A DNA stretch of 64,000 bases from Cyclobacteriaceae bacterium (GCA_016786585.1 JAEUUI010000006.1:248001-312000), one strand, 5' to 3'. Positions 26,326-35,997 are shown, counted from the stretch's first letter. Notes: a model not told the origin generated them from the sequence alone. A program made the numbers and translations.

Positions 26326-28722
26326 ATGTTCAAAAACTACCTCCTGATAGCCACACGTAACCTGTCAAAAAACCTCGGCTACACCTCCATTAATGTGTTC
26401 GGTCTGGCCATCGGACTTGCATGTTGCCTGCTGGTAACCTTATACATCCGGTTTGAAACTAGTTTTGAGAACTTCCATGAAAATAAAGCTTCGCTGTACC
26501 GGTATGTTTCCCGGTATGAACGCGATGGGCAGATGCGGATGCAAACGAACTTACCTCCGGGCATGGCACCTTTGCTCGCGAACAATTTCCCCGAGGTAGC
26601 CGAATACACGCGCTTTGGAGAAATTGATGAACGACCACTCTTTTTATATGGCAAACAGCCGCTGGATGCGAAACGGTTTGTGATGGCCGATGCCGGCTTC
26701 TTTCAAATGTTCTCGTTTCGCCTGATACAAGGTGAAGCGAAAGCCGTACTCGAACGGCCTTTTACTATTGCTATCGCGAAGTCGGTGGCGGATAAATACT
26801 TCCCGCAAGGAGATGCGATCGGTAAGACGATTCGTTTTGATAATGAATTTGATTTTGAAGTAAGTGGTGTGTTTGAAGATGTTCCGGCAAATTCGCATTT
26901 GCAGTTTACGTATGTTACTTCGTTCCTCACGATGGGCAAGGTGCTCGAGAAGCGGTACAACTGGCCGGCCGAGAACCTGCTCGAAAATCTGGATGCCTGG
27001 AACTACTCCGCTTACTTTTACATTCCGAACGTTGTTGATCCGGATGACCTGGCGAAACGGATGGATCAGAAATTTACCGAAGCCCGTGGAGATAAATTCA
27101 ACCCGGATGTAACCGGCGACTGGCTTCAGCCACTGGAGGAAATACATTTTACCAAAGGCATTCGCAATGATGTTGCCAATGGCGATAAGAATACCATTTA
27201 TATCTTCTCGGCTGTGGCCTTGCTGATTCTTGTAATTGCGTGCTTTAACTTTATGAACCTGTCTACAGCCCGTGCCATGAAACGCGCCAAGGAAGTAGGC
27301 TTGCGGAAGGTGATGGGCGCATTCCGTCATCAACTGATACGACAGTTTTTAGGAGAAACGCTGATCATGGTTTCCATCTCGCTCGTGCTCGGTATTGTGT
27401 TGCTGGAATTGATGGTGCCTATGTTTAACTCATTGATCGGTCAATCGCTGGAGGTTGAATATTTCACGCGTAACAGCTTCATCTGGATTTTTATTTTAGC
27501 CGGCCTTGTTACGGGCGTACTGGCGGGCAGCTACCCGGCTTTTTATCTGAGTTCATTCAATCCCGCGAAGGTTTTGAAGGGCGAAACGGGCCGTTCCGGT
27601 AATGCGGGGCTGAGGAAGGTATTAACCGTAATGCAATTTGCTGTAGCAATCTTCCTGTTGATTGCAACGTTCGCAGTATTTAAACAAATGAGTTACGTAC
27701 GCGACACCGATTTGGGCTTTAACCAGGAGAGCATCATCTACTTTGCACCGCCAACGGAATTGTATAACCGTAAAGAGGCGTTCCGCCAAAATCTGCTTCA
27801 GCACAGTGCAATCCAATCGGCTACATTTTCGAACGGAACCCCGGGCATGAACAGTTCAACCTGGGGATACAATTTCCCGGATCTTAAAATTGAAGGTCAG
27901 AGCATGAACACGATGATCATCGACTTTGATTATCTGAAAACATACGGCCTTGAGATTGTGGATGGCAGAAATATCTCGAGTGAGTTCTCAACAGATTCCA
28001 CCGATGCATACCTCGTTAATGAAACTGCCGTTCGCGACCTGATGTTGGAACACCCGGTCGGTACCACTATTCAGGCAACAGACGGACATGGTCCGGGTAA
28101 AATCGTTGGCGTGGTAAAAGATTTTCATTACCGCTCGCTGCACCGCAAAATTGAACCGCTTGTGTTGCGTCATGATCAGAACAACATGTGGTGCATGTCG
28201 ATAAAATTTAATTCCGGAGCATTGAAAGATGGCCTTGCTGCTGTGGAGACTGAGTGGAAAAAAATTGTACCGGATTATCCATTCACGTATGAATTTGTGG
28301 ATGATACGATCTCCAAACAATATAAAGCCGACCAGAACACTGGCATCTTGCTGACATCATTTTCTGTGCTCGCGATTGTTATCGCCTGCCTCGGCTTGCT
28401 AGGCTTAACAGCTTTCATGACCGAGCAACGCAGAAAAGAAATCGGTGTACGAAAAGTGTTGGGTGCTTCCGTAACCAGCGTTGTTGTGCTGCTTTCAAAA
28501 GATTTTTCAAAGCTTGTCATCATCGCGTTTGTAATTGTTGTGCCGGTAGCGTGGTATGCGATTAATCAGTGGCTGAACGACTTTGCATACAAGGTTGAAA
28601 TCAGTCCGTTGATTTACCTCGGTGCGGGCCTCTCAATTCTGTTGATTGCCTTTATCTCGATGGCTTATCAGTCGGTAAAAGCGGCAATCGTGAATCCAAG
28701 CGACACACTGCGCAACGAATAA
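26326..28722 (+). CDS. FtsX/MacB-type permease, 798 residues
   Basis: It has the same architecture as the permease at 22472-24946 but is a clearly separate paralogue: N-terminal helix (INVFGLAIGLACCLLVTLYI), MacB periplasmic core, first FtsX domain (about 285-425) with the NLSTARAMKRAKEVGLRKVMG cytoplasmic loop, second core, and a last FtsX domain ending in NPSDTLRNE. The conserved loops (EVGLRKVMGA and EIGVRKVLGAS) are the predicted contacts with a MacB-like ATPase, but none is encoded nearby. It is divergent from purM, 93 bases away. Confidence 0.9.
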   Translation: MFKNYLLIATRNLSKNLGYTSINVFGLAIGLACCLLVTLYIRFETSFENFHENKASLYRYVSRYERDGQMRMQTNLPPGMAPLLANNFPEVAEYTRFGEIDERPLFLYGKQPLDAKRFVMADAGFFQMFSFRLIQGEAKAVLERPFTIAIAKSVADKYFPQGDAIGKTIRFDNEFDFEVSGVFEDVPANSHLQFTYVTSFLTMGKVLEKRYNWPAENLLENLDAWNYSAYFYIPNVVDPDDLAKRMDQKFTEARGDKFNPDVTGDWLQPLEEIHFTKGIRNDVANGDKNTIYIFSAVALLILVIACFNFMNLSTARAMKRAKEVGLRKVMGAFRHQLIRQFLGETLIMVSISLVLGIVLLELMVPMFNSLIGQSLEVEYFTRNSFIWIFILAGLVTGVLAGSYPAFYLSSFNPAKVLKGETGRSGNAGLRKVLTVMQFAVAIFLLIATFAVFKQMSYVRDTDLGFNQESIIYFAPPTELYNRKEAFRQNLLQHSAIQSATFSNGTPGMNSSTWGYNFPDLKIEGQSMNTMIIDFDYLKTYGLEIVDGRNISSEFSTDSTDAYLVNETAVRDLMLEHPVGTTIQATDGHGPGKIVGVVKDFHYRSLHRKIEPLVLRHDQNNMWCMSIKFNSGALKDGLAAVETEWKKIVPDYPFTYEFVDDTISKQYKADQNTGILLTSFSVLAIVIACLGLLGLTAFMTEQRRKEIGVRKVLGASVTSVVVLLSKDFSKLVIIAFVIVVPVAWYAINQWLNDFAYKVEISPLIYLGAGLSILLIAFISMAYQSVKAAIVNPSDTLRNE

Positions 28723-28779
28723 TTTTTTCTTACTGACATAGGGCTGTCAGCCGGGCGATTTATCTTGGTTATTAAAACC

Positions 28780-29214
28780 ATGAAGAAGTCCGGACGTACA
28801 GTTGACGAAGCCATTCTGTTGTTGCCAAAAACTGAGCAGGCAATTGTGCGAAGACTGCGCGCCCTTATTCTCGAATGCCTTCCTAAAGCAGAAGAAAAAG
28901 GATACTACGGGCTTGGCGTTCCTTTCTACACCCGGCACAGGATGATCTGTTTTATATGGCCTTCGTCATTTGCATGGGGTAAGAAGCCCAAAGAGAACAA
29001 GGGCAAGTTGATAACGCTCGGCTTCTGCCAGGGCAACCTGATGAGTAATGAAAACGGTGTTTTAAAGGCCGAGGGTCGTAAACAGGTGTACTGCATGTAC
29101 ATCAATTCGCTGGCGGAGATCAATGATGATCAAATCCGGGCATTGCTGTTTGAAGCAGAACTGATCGATGAAACGTTCGGCTTGAAGAAAAAGCGTAAAA
29201 AAATTAACCTTTAA
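28780..29214 (+). CDS. DUF1801 domain protein
   Basis: A 144-residue single-domain protein of the DUF1801/YdhG-like fold, seen in the N-terminal helices (TVDEAILLLPKTEQAIVRRLRALILE), followed by the strand-rich YGLGVPFYTRHRMICFIWPSSF and KGKLITLGFCQG. The fold is frataxin-like and some relatives are called iron chaperones. A basic KKKRKKINL ends it. The start is set to ATG 28780; a TTG 15 bases earlier is the alternative. The function is inferred only from the fold. Confidence 0.8.
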   Translation: MKKSGRTVDEAILLLPKTEQAIVRRLRALILECLPKAEEKGYYGLGVPFYTRHRMICFIWPSSFAWGKKPKENKGKLITLGFCQGNLMSNENGVLKAEGRKQVYCMYINSLAEINDDQIRALLFEAELIDETFGLKKKRKKINL

Positions 29215-29264
29215 TACATTTATTTGCGACCTGGCGCGTTTAGCTGATACCTACCCCGATCCAA

Positions 29265-29969
29265 ATGAAATACACCGTTTTCGTTATGACACTTTTCTTG
29301 TCAACTGCCGCATTCGCGCAGATTGATCTGAAGAAAATCAAGAATAAGGTTATCGGCAGTAAGCCGTCAACGGAAGAGGTTGCTTCCGGCTTGAAAGAAG
29401 CGCTTACCAAAGGCACGGCAAAAGGAACCGATGAGGTTTCGAAGACCGATGGCTACTTTAAAAATCCCGAGATAAAAATTCCATTTCCTCCGGAAGTTCA
29501 GCAGGTGGAAACTACGCTTCGGAAAATGGGCATGAACAAACAAGTTGATGAATTTGTGTTGTCGCTCAACCGTGCGGCTGAAGATGCCGCCAAAGAAGCC
29601 AAGCCAATTTTTATTGACGCCATTAAAAAGATGACCATTCAGGATGCCTGGTCAATTTTAAAAGGGGAGGATGACGCTGCAACGAAATACCTGGATAAAA
29701 CAACCTCTCCTCAACTTAAGGAGAAGTTTAAGCCGATCATCAAAGCATCGCTTGATAAGGTTAATGCCACCAAATATTACAAAGATCTGATCACAGCCTA
29801 CAACAAAGTGCCGCTGGTGAAGAAGGTGAATCCTGAACTCGATACGTATGCCACCGACAAGGCAACGGACGGGCTGTTTGTGATGATTGCAAAGGAGGAG
29901 AAGAACATCCGCCAGAATCCCGGTGCCCGTACAACCGACTTGCTGAAGAAAGTTTTCAGTCAGAAATAA
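29265..29969 (+). CDS. Exported DUF4197 protein
   Basis: A 234-residue exported helical protein. The signal peptide ends in AAFA, with Gln at +1. The mature part matches DUF4197 (EEVASGLKEALTKGTAKGTDEVSKTDGYF, read in pieces: LKEALTKGTAKGTDEVSK, KIPFPPEVQQVETTLRKMG, NRAAEDAAKEAKPIF). DUF4197 proteins are widespread in Gram-negative periplasms and have no known function. It stands 50 bases after the DUF1801 gene and about 100 before the DUF5916 gene. Confidence 0.87.
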   Translation: MKYTVFVMTLFLSTAAFAQIDLKKIKNKVIGSKPSTEEVASGLKEALTKGTAKGTDEVSKTDGYFKNPEIKIPFPPEVQQVETTLRKMGMNKQVDEFVLSLNRAAEDAAKEAKPIFIDAIKKMTIQDAWSILKGEDDAATKYLDKTTSPQLKEKFKPIIKASLDKVNATKYYKDLITAYNKVPLVKKVNPELDTYATDKATDGLFVMIAKEEKNIRQNPGARTTDLLKKVFSQK

Positions 29970-30072
29970 GCTACGTCAAGGAAATACTGCCGTTCGTGTA
30001 GTATCAGCATCTTTATTTTCGGCAGCCCGTAACCACCCCTGAAACCCCGAAGTATTGACGCGAGTCAATCGT

Positions 30073-32724
30073 ATGAAACGCCTGAGCCTCATCCCTTGCC
30101 TGATCGGCTGTTGCTATGCCCTGGACGCAGAAGCACAAACCGATTCATTAAAGAGCAGACTGGATTCAACCAAAGTCTACACGACTGCGCATGTGCAGGG
30201 CGAACCTCCAAAGATTGACGGTATTGGTGATGATCCCGCATGGGAACAAGTGCAATGGGGCGGTAACGATTTCCGTCAATTGCAGCCCGATGCTGGCGCA
30301 GCACCTTCCGCCCAAACGGTCTTCAAGATTTTATATGATGCACGTAATCTCTACGTGCTGGCGCGCTGTTTCGATCCCGATCCGTCAAAAATTGTCAGGC
30401 GGATGTCGCGAAGAGATGGATTCGATGGTGATTTTATTGAGATTAACATCGATAGTTATTATGACAAACGAACTGCATTTTCGTTTACGGCTTCTGTATC
30501 GGGTGTAAAAGGAGACGAGTATGTTTCCAACAACGGTGACGACTGGGATGAAAACTGGGATCCGATCTGGTATCTGGATACAAGCATCGACAGTCTTGGT
30601 TGGGTTGCTGAATTCAGAATACCGTTGAGCCAGTTGCGCTTTGCCGAAAAGCCCGAACTCGTTTGGGGCATTCAGTTTACGCGACACTTTTTCCGTAACC
30701 AGGAACGTTCAAACTGGCAATTCATTCCGCCAACCGCTAACGGCTGGGTATACATGTTTGGTGAGCTTCATGGCATCAAGGGAATCAAACCACAGAAGCA
30801 ACTTGAGATACAACCGTATGTAGTTGCCAAAACAGAACGCTTTGAACCCGAAAAAGGAAACCCGTTCATGACCGGAAAATCATCGGATGTCACCGTGGGG
30901 CTTGATGCAAAAATCGGGATCACCAGCGACATCACACTCGATTTAACGGTTAACCCCGACTTCGGCCAGGTAGAAGCCGACCCCTCACAGGTAAACCTGT
31001 CTGCGTTCGAATTATTTTTTCAGGAACGAAGACCCTTCTTTATTGAAGGAAACAATACGCTTAATTTTCCTACCTCGCAGGACAGCGACAACAATCTTTT
31101 TTATTCAAGGCGTATCGGCCGGAGTCCGCAGGGTTTTGTGGATACAGACCGATCTGGAAGCGATGCGGTTAACGAATATGTTCGCTCCGATGCCCGGACC
31201 ACCATTTTAGGAGCTGCAAAACTGACCGGTAAAAACAAGCATGGCTTCTCATGGGGAATACTTGAGTCGGTGGCCGGCAAAGAAAAAGCAGAGATCGACA
31301 GTTTGGAGGTCCGGCACAGGGAAACGATTGAGCCGTTGACGAATTATTTTGTTGCAAGGGCGCAGCAAGACATTAACAAAGGTAATACGCTCGTAGGCGG
31401 AATGTTCACGGCCACCAACCGGAAGATTGATTCAAAAAACCTGGAATGGTTACATACCCAGGCGTATACCGGAGGTGTTGATGTTACGCACAACTGGAAA
31501 GACCGCACGTACTACGTAAGCGCGAAAGCGCTGATGAGTTATGTAAAAGGAAGTCGTGAAGCGATTCTTACAACGCAAACTTCTTCTGAGCGATATTTCC
31601 AGCGCCCTGATAACTATCATGCCGATGTGGATTCGACACGAACCTCGTTAACGGGTTCGGGCGGTAATCTGATGTTCGGAAAGCGGAATGGTGATTTTGT
31701 GTTTGATCTTGGATTCAACTGGTCATCGCCGGAACTGGAATTGAACGATATCGGCTTCCTTGCGCAGACCGATAAGATGACGCAATGGACTTGGTTCGGT
31801 TATCGTAAGTTCAGGGTAATCCGCAACATGCGCGCACAGCGATACAATTTCAACCAACGCCTCGTGTGGGATTTTGATGGGAAGATTCTCAGCCAGCAAT
31901 ACAACGTTAACGCACACACTCAGTATAAAAACTTCTGGGCGGTGGGTGGCGGAGGCACGTATGTTGTGAAAGAAGCCTCCAATGCAGATTTGCGGGGCGG
32001 GCCGGAGATGGTGTATCCCGGACAAACAAACTATTTTCTCTACGTTGAATCCGACTCGCGGAAGAAATTGAGTTTTGAATTGTACAGCGAATGGGTGGAG
32101 GGTTTCAAACAGTACACGCGAAATGTGGGTTCGGAACTGTCGTTAATCTATCGCCCGGCCAATGCATTGAACATTTCATTGTCGCCCAGCGTGTGGAGTA
32201 ATTTTACCGAACTCCAATACGTGGAAACAACTTCCAACCCTGCAGGTAATCCTCGGTACATCATGGGCGCACTCGATCAGATTGTTACCCGTGTTTCAGC
32301 CCGCTTCACCTACATGCTTACACCCAATCTCTCTGTTCAATATTATGGACAGCTGTTCGGCACGCGGGGTGCGTATAAGAACTTCAAGTATATAACCAAC
32401 AGTCAGGCCGTTGAGTATGAAGACCGGTTCAATGTGATTGTTCCGACATTAACGGATGGAACGTATAGCGTAGATGAGGATGGAAATGGGTCAACGGATT
32501 ATTCGTTTGACAAGCCTGATTTCAAGTTTGGCCAGTATCGCTCGAACATGGTAATTCGTTGGGAGTACATCCCGGGATCAACCTTGTTTTTGGTATGGAA
32601 TCAGCAGGCCGATGGAATGTTCGATTCGCAGGCGGGGTCAATCAAATCGCGCGTGAACTTTAACTTTCCGCAGCAGGCACACAGCATATTTCTGATCAAG
32701 TATACGTATCGGTTTATTTTATGA
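30073..32724 (+). CDS. DUF5916 outer-membrane protein with CBM9-like domain
   Basis: An 883-residue exported protein. The signal peptide is cut after AEA with Gln at +1. Residues about 40-230 form a CBM9-like carbohydrate-binding fold (PPKIDGIGDDPAWEQVQW, YDARNLYVLARCFD, SRRDGFDGDFIEINIDSY). From about 240 onward the DUF5916 region runs to the end, with alternating strands and a terminal aromatic pattern (IKYTYRFIL) typical of outer-membrane beta-barrels. The start is placed at ATG 30073, six codons into the open frame. It probably lies in the outer membrane and binds or transports a glycan; the ligand is unknown. The stop overlaps the convergent gene by six bases. Confidence 0.85.
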   Translation: MKRLSLIPCLIGCCYALDAEAQTDSLKSRLDSTKVYTTAHVQGEPPKIDGIGDDPAWEQVQWGGNDFRQLQPDAGAAPSAQTVFKILYDARNLYVLARCFDPDPSKIVRRMSRRDGFDGDFIEINIDSYYDKRTAFSFTASVSGVKGDEYVSNNGDDWDENWDPIWYLDTSIDSLGWVAEFRIPLSQLRFAEKPELVWGIQFTRHFFRNQERSNWQFIPPTANGWVYMFGELHGIKGIKPQKQLEIQPYVVAKTERFEPEKGNPFMTGKSSDVTVGLDAKIGITSDITLDLTVNPDFGQVEADPSQVNLSAFELFFQERRPFFIEGNNTLNFPTSQDSDNNLFYSRRIGRSPQGFVDTDRSGSDAVNEYVRSDARTTILGAAKLTGKNKHGFSWGILESVAGKEKAEIDSLEVRHRETIEPLTNYFVARAQQDINKGNTLVGGMFTATNRKIDSKNLEWLHTQAYTGGVDVTHNWKDRTYYVSAKALMSYVKGSREAILTTQTSSERYFQRPDNYHADVDSTRTSLTGSGGNLMFGKRNGDFVFDLGFNWSSPELELNDIGFLAQTDKMTQWTWFGYRKFRVIRNMRAQRYNFNQRLVWDFDGKILSQQYNVNAHTQYKNFWAVGGGGTYVVKEASNADLRGGPEMVYPGQTNYFLYVESDSRKKLSFELYSEWVEGFKQYTRNVGSELSLIYRPANALNISLSPSVWSNFTELQYVETTSNPAGNPRYIMGALDQIVTRVSARFTYMLTPNLSVQYYGQLFGTRGAYKNFKYITNSQAVEYEDRFNVIVPTLTDGTYSVDEDGNGSTDYSFDKPDFKFGQYRSNMVIRWEYIPGSTLFLVWNQQADGMFDSQAGSIKSRVNFNFPQQAHSIFLIKYTYRFIL

Positions 32725-33204
32725 TGTGCTATCAATCGCCTGAATTTCGCGTTGATAATCCATTTGCAAGTCGTCCGGCAGTTTCACCACAATCGTGTAG
32801 ATTTTTTTCAGTTGCTGCTGGTACATGTTATACATGACCGAACTGGGCCGCAAGGGAACGTTAGCCTCCTGAACCTTTGAGCAAAAGTAGATACGCAACT
32901 CAAGCTCGGTCGTTTTGATCCCTGAATACTTAATCTGCTTATTAACAAAGCGCAGAATCTTGCGCAGACTTTTCTTCACGTAGTAGAGATTTTTGTTTGC
33001 AGGTAATTCTGTAAACAAAGTGTCCACGTCTTCTTTAATAGCTGCGATATACGCCTGTTCGTTATCTGCTTCGTACAAGAGATACGTCAGCAGCTCTTTG
33101 TTCTCTTTTTTATACTTCGCCAGGCGCATGCAAAGTTCCTGCAGGGCATCGGAGTCCAGCGATTTCAGTTCCCGCTTTATTTCGTTGATTGAAGCAGCTT
33201 TCAT
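32719..33204 (-). CDS. Conserved hypothetical helical protein
   Basis: I do not recognise a named family. The 161-residue product is almost entirely helical and charged, with no signal peptide or membrane segment, so it is probably cytoplasmic. The start is set to MKAASINEIK, six codons into the open frame. CAAAATAC and CAAAGTTC just upstream resemble the -7 box on this strand but do not fit well. Its stop overlaps that of the DUF5916 gene in TTATGA (32719-32724). Confidence 0.7.
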   Translation of the reverse strand: MKAASINEIKRELKSLDSDALQELCMRLAKYKKENKELLTYLLYEADNEQAYIAAIKEDVDTLFTELPANKNLYYVKKSLRKILRFVNKQIKYSGIKTTELELRIYFCSKVQEANVPLRPSSVMYNMYQQQLKKIYTIVVKLPDDLQMDYQREIQAIDSTS

Positions 33205-33349
33205 TGTCGTGGCAAAATACAAAGTTCCCGCCTACCCGTCTGCAATCCCCGTTCCACTGTCGTTTCGGCCGGTCGCCACAATTCAGAATGCATGAACAAC
33301 ACCCGGGTCGGGCAATCCGTTAAACTTGTATCTCCAAAATCCTCCAACC

Positions 33350-34216
33350 ATGAAAAGAATCTTTGCACTTTTTATTGTCGTGCTTGCGTGCGCCCCGGCA
33401 TTTGCACAGCACCCGGTACTGGTTACCGCCCAGTGGCTTAATGAGCATAAATCCGATCCTGACGTGGTGATATTACAGGTGAGCTTCATGAAGTATGAAT
33501 ACGACCAATCGCACATCCCGGGCGCGCAATTTCTCTGGCCCGAATCGCTCGCACCCAATTCTCCATACGGAAGTTACAACGCACCGGATGTGAAGCATGC
33601 TACTAATGTTGTTCGCGGGTTCGGGATTAACAATAACTCACACATTATCATTTACTATGTGCGGAATGAATTGCCTGCCGCGGCCCGGATGTTTTTAACA
33701 CTTGAACATTTTGGACTGAAGGGCAAAGTCTCGATGCTCAACGGAGGCATGGATGCGTGGAAGAAGGAAGGCTATTCAACAAATGCTGAAATACCTGCCG
33801 TAAAGAAAGGCAACGCGAAGCTTACAGCCGGAAATTTATTGGTCGACAAAGAGTATGTGCTCAAAACACTGAAAAATGAAAATTCAAAAGTGGTGGATGC
33901 CCGGATGCAGCGTTTTTATGATGGCGAACCGACCGGCAATCCGCGTGACGGCCACATTGCCGGAGCCGGTAATATTCCGTATACCGATTTGACAGACGCC
34001 ACCAACATGTTAAAGACCGATGCCGAACTGGAAAAGTACTTTGCGCCCGTGGCTTCGAAGGATAAAGAACTTGTCGCGTATTGTTTCATCGGCCAAACGG
34101 CCAGTGTGGTTTACCTGGCAGGAAGAGAACTGGGGTACAACATGAAGTTGTATGACGGATCAATGCAGGAATGGAGCAGGCTGGAAAATCTTCCGATGGA
34201 AACAACCAAAAAATAG
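33350..34216 (+). CDS. Exported tandem rhodanese (sulfurtransferase)
   Basis: A 288-residue exported protein with two rhodanese domains: signal peptide (CAPAFA, then Gln at +1), an N-terminal domain lacking a catalytic cysteine (IIIYYVRNELPAAAR in its loop), and a C-terminal domain with the active-site loop CFIGQTAS, in which Cys would carry the persulfide. The layout is that of thiosulfate or 3-mercaptopyruvate sulfurtransferases. Its location in the periplasm is unusual for the family but common in Bacteroidota. A terminator-like hairpin overlaps the following gene's end. Confidence 0.88.
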   Translation: MKRIFALFIVVLACAPAFAQHPVLVTAQWLNEHKSDPDVVILQVSFMKYEYDQSHIPGAQFLWPESLAPNSPYGSYNAPDVKHATNVVRGFGINNNSHIIIYYVRNELPAAARMFLTLEHFGLKGKVSMLNGGMDAWKKEGYSTNAEIPAVKKGNAKLTAGNLLVDKEYVLKTLKNENSKVVDARMQRFYDGEPTGNPRDGHIAGAGNIPYTDLTDATNMLKTDAELEKYFAPVASKDKELVAYCFIGQTASVVYLAGRELGYNMKLYDGSMQEWSRLENLPMETTKK

Positions 34217-34232
34217 AGCTTGAGATATGACG

Positions 34233-34258
34233 GAGGCAACGCTACTTCGCGTTGCCTT
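34233..34258 (+). terminator. Terminator of the rhodanese gene
   Basis: GAGGCAACGC and GCGTTGCCTT pair in a stem of about ten base pairs around a six-base loop, then TCATTTTTATTTTTTT. It begins 17 bases after the rhodanese stop. The last codons and stop of the convergent glycine-zipper gene (stop at 34244-34242) lie inside this hairpin. Confidence 0.8.
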
Positions 34259-34424
34259 CATTTTTATTTTTTTGATAAAGCCCTGCGCCAATAGCCGTAC
34301 CAATTCCTACACCAACGCCAATGCCCAGCGCAGAGTTGTGAAGGGCTATTCCCAGCGCACTTCCGATTGCAACACCGATTGCAATTGCCGGAATCATCGG
34401 ATTAACTTTCTTTTTTGTATTCAT
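34242..34424 (-). CDS. Small glycine-zipper membrane protein
   Basis: A 60-residue protein with a Lys-rich N-terminus, then a 40-residue stretch of alternating Gly, Ala, Ile and Val (AIAIGVAIGSALGIALHN, GIGVGVGIGTAIGAGL). This is the glycine-zipper type of membrane segment and probably forms two packed helices. The tail is short and charged. It follows the SPOUT methylase gene by four bases, so it is the last gene of that operon. The role is unknown. Confidence 0.72.
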   Translation of the reverse strand: MNTKKKVNPMIPAIAIGVAIGSALGIALHNSALGIGVGVGIGTAIGAGLYQKNKNEGNAK

Positions 34425-34428
34425 TTTT

Positions 34429-34959
34429 TCAGAGTTTTAGTTTTCGGAATAATTCCCAGGTAACAATTCCGAGGCAAACTGATACATTTAATGAATGTTT
34501 TGTTCCCGCCTGTGGAATTTCCAATGCGTAGTCACCCAGCGCAATAACCGCATCGCTTACACCGTCAACTTCGTTACCGAACACCAGGCAGAATTTTTTT
34601 CCGGAAGCGGGAGAAAATTCGTGTACCGGAATGCTATCGGTGGTTTGCTCGATAATAAGAATTTCGTATCCCGAATTTTTGATTTGCTTAACTGCTTCCG
34701 CTGAACTTTCGGAATATTCCCACGCGACCGACTCGGTAGCACCCAGTGCAGACTTCTGAATTTCGCGATGTGGCGGAGTGCCGGTGATTCCCGTCAGGAA
34801 AATTTTTTCAATCCGAAATGCATCGGCTGTACGGAATGCTGAGCCCACATTGTGCAAGCTTCGAACATTATCCAGTACGATGCACACCGGAAGTTTTTCA
34901 GCCTCCTTAAATTCATCGACCGAAATGCGGCCCAGCTCCTCGAGTTTTAATTTTTTCAT
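34429..34959 (-). CDS. TrmH-family (SpoU) RNA 2'-O-methyltransferase
   Basis: A 176-residue SPOUT-fold methyltransferase that uses S-adenosylmethionine to methylate the ribose of tRNA or rRNA. It carries the three SpoU motifs: VLDNVRSLHNVGSAFRTADAF (motif 1, with N and R), LVFGNEVDGVSD (motif 2) and EIPQAGTKHSLNVSV (motif 3). There is no extra RNA-binding domain, so the target nucleotide cannot be told. The start overlaps the TraB gene's stop by four bases (ATGA), so the two are translationally coupled. Confidence 0.93.
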   Translation of the reverse strand: MKKLKLEELGRISVDEFKEAEKLPVCIVLDNVRSLHNVGSAFRTADAFRIEKIFLTGITGTPPHREIQKSALGATESVAWEYSESSAEAVKQIKNSGYEILIIEQTTDSIPVHEFSPASGKKFCLVFGNEVDGVSDAVIALGDYALEIPQAGTKHSLNVSVCLGIVTWELFRKLKL

Positions 34960-35864
34960 TTTGTAACGGGCGTAACCGTGTAACCCTGTTTTTGAAGCAG
35001 TGCGATAAGTCCGTTTTCGCCTGGTAAATGTCCGGCACCTACAGCAATAAATTGCGATCTGCTCTTCATTAATTCAGGCAGTGTTTTCATCCAGGCAATG
35101 TTGCGGTCTTTCAGCATGTAATCCATATTACCGGTTACTTCAGCCGGATAAGCGGCCATGAGTTCACCGAGGCCCGTCACGTCTTTTTCAAAATACAGCT
35201 TCGTCATTTCAGTAGAAAACTTAGCCGTAGCGTTATTTTGCTTTACCATTTCCACCAGTTGTTTCGCCTGCTCTTCAACGGTGAAGTGATTAAAGAGCAT
35301 GTCGAATTGTTCCTCCATTGTTTCAAGTGGAGTGACCGGAACGCCATTTTTTCTGGCAACGTTGGCAAAGTGAACATCCAGCGCAGTGCCTGCATATTTT
35401 TGCAGATCCGGATTTTCTTTCTGAGCCTGGAACAACATCAGCATGATCGACACCTGTGCCGGCTTAAACATGTCGAATGTTTTTAATTCGTAGCCCGACA
35501 AACTGCGAAGCACCGAATCAACACGATGAAAGTCTGCAGGCGAAAGCAATGAAGATAGTGTATTGTTTGTCATGATGGCTTTCGACATCATCACGCTGAT
35601 CATCTTTGCCGAATCAAGTACAAGTTCAACGACAACACCCTTAGCTTCCGCAAACGGTTGCTGAACTTCAGGCACTTTACTGAGAAATTTATCGCCTAAC
35701 AAATGATAGGTCCCAAAAAGATAAGATGATTGCTTCAATCCGTTGCCGGAGATCTTCCACAATAAACTTTTTTCGGAAATTTTTTTCGGAACGTTGTTAG
35801 CGCACGAAGAGAATATAATTGCAACAAGCAGTAAGAGTCCCGAATTTCTTAGCATCATTTTCAT
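34956..35864 (-). CDS. TraB/GumN-family lipoprotein
   Basis: A 302-residue lipoprotein (LVAIIFSSCANN, Cys21 of this start) of the TraB/PrgY/GumN family. The core is recognised from YLFGTYHLLGD near the start (the GxxH motif), and VGAGHLPGENGLIALLQKQGY near the end (the GxxH repeat with a conserved histidine). Members are thought to be metal-dependent proteases in the Tiki superfamily. The start is taken at 35864 because the 43 upstream codons are not signal-like. It is first in the operon with the SPOUT methylase and glycine-zipper genes. Confidence 0.87.
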   Translation of the reverse strand: MKMMLRNSGLLLLVAIIFSSCANNVPKKISEKSLLWKISGNGLKQSSYLFGTYHLLGDKFLSKVPEVQQPFAEAKGVVVELVLDSAKMISVMMSKAIMTNNTLSSLLSPADFHRVDSVLRSLSGYELKTFDMFKPAQVSIMLMLFQAQKENPDLQKYAGTALDVHFANVARKNGVPVTPLETMEEQFDMLFNHFTVEEQAKQLVEMVKQNNATAKFSTEMTKLYFEKDVTGLGELMAAYPAEVTGNMDYMLKDRNIAWMKTLPELMKSRSQFIAVGAGHLPGENGLIALLQKQGYTVTPVTK

Positions 35865-35997
35865 AAAAAGCATTTGTTTATTGGTAACCAATTGATTGTC
35901 AGAATTACACACAGGCAAGAAATCATTTACACGATTTCTTAATCTTATCTGCTTTACTGATTTTTGCCCCCCGTTTTTACACCCTGACCCCACCGAG

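Noticed and set aside
26644-27333. Long open frame of 229 codons on the minus strand
   Set aside because: It lies wholly inside the permease gene on the opposite strand, and its translation shows no family pattern, domain or signal. It is a shadow of the real frame.
28733-28750. CTGACA...TGTCAG hairpin after the permease gene as a terminator
   Set aside because: The six-base-pair stem follows rather than precedes the T-tract, so it does not have terminator form.
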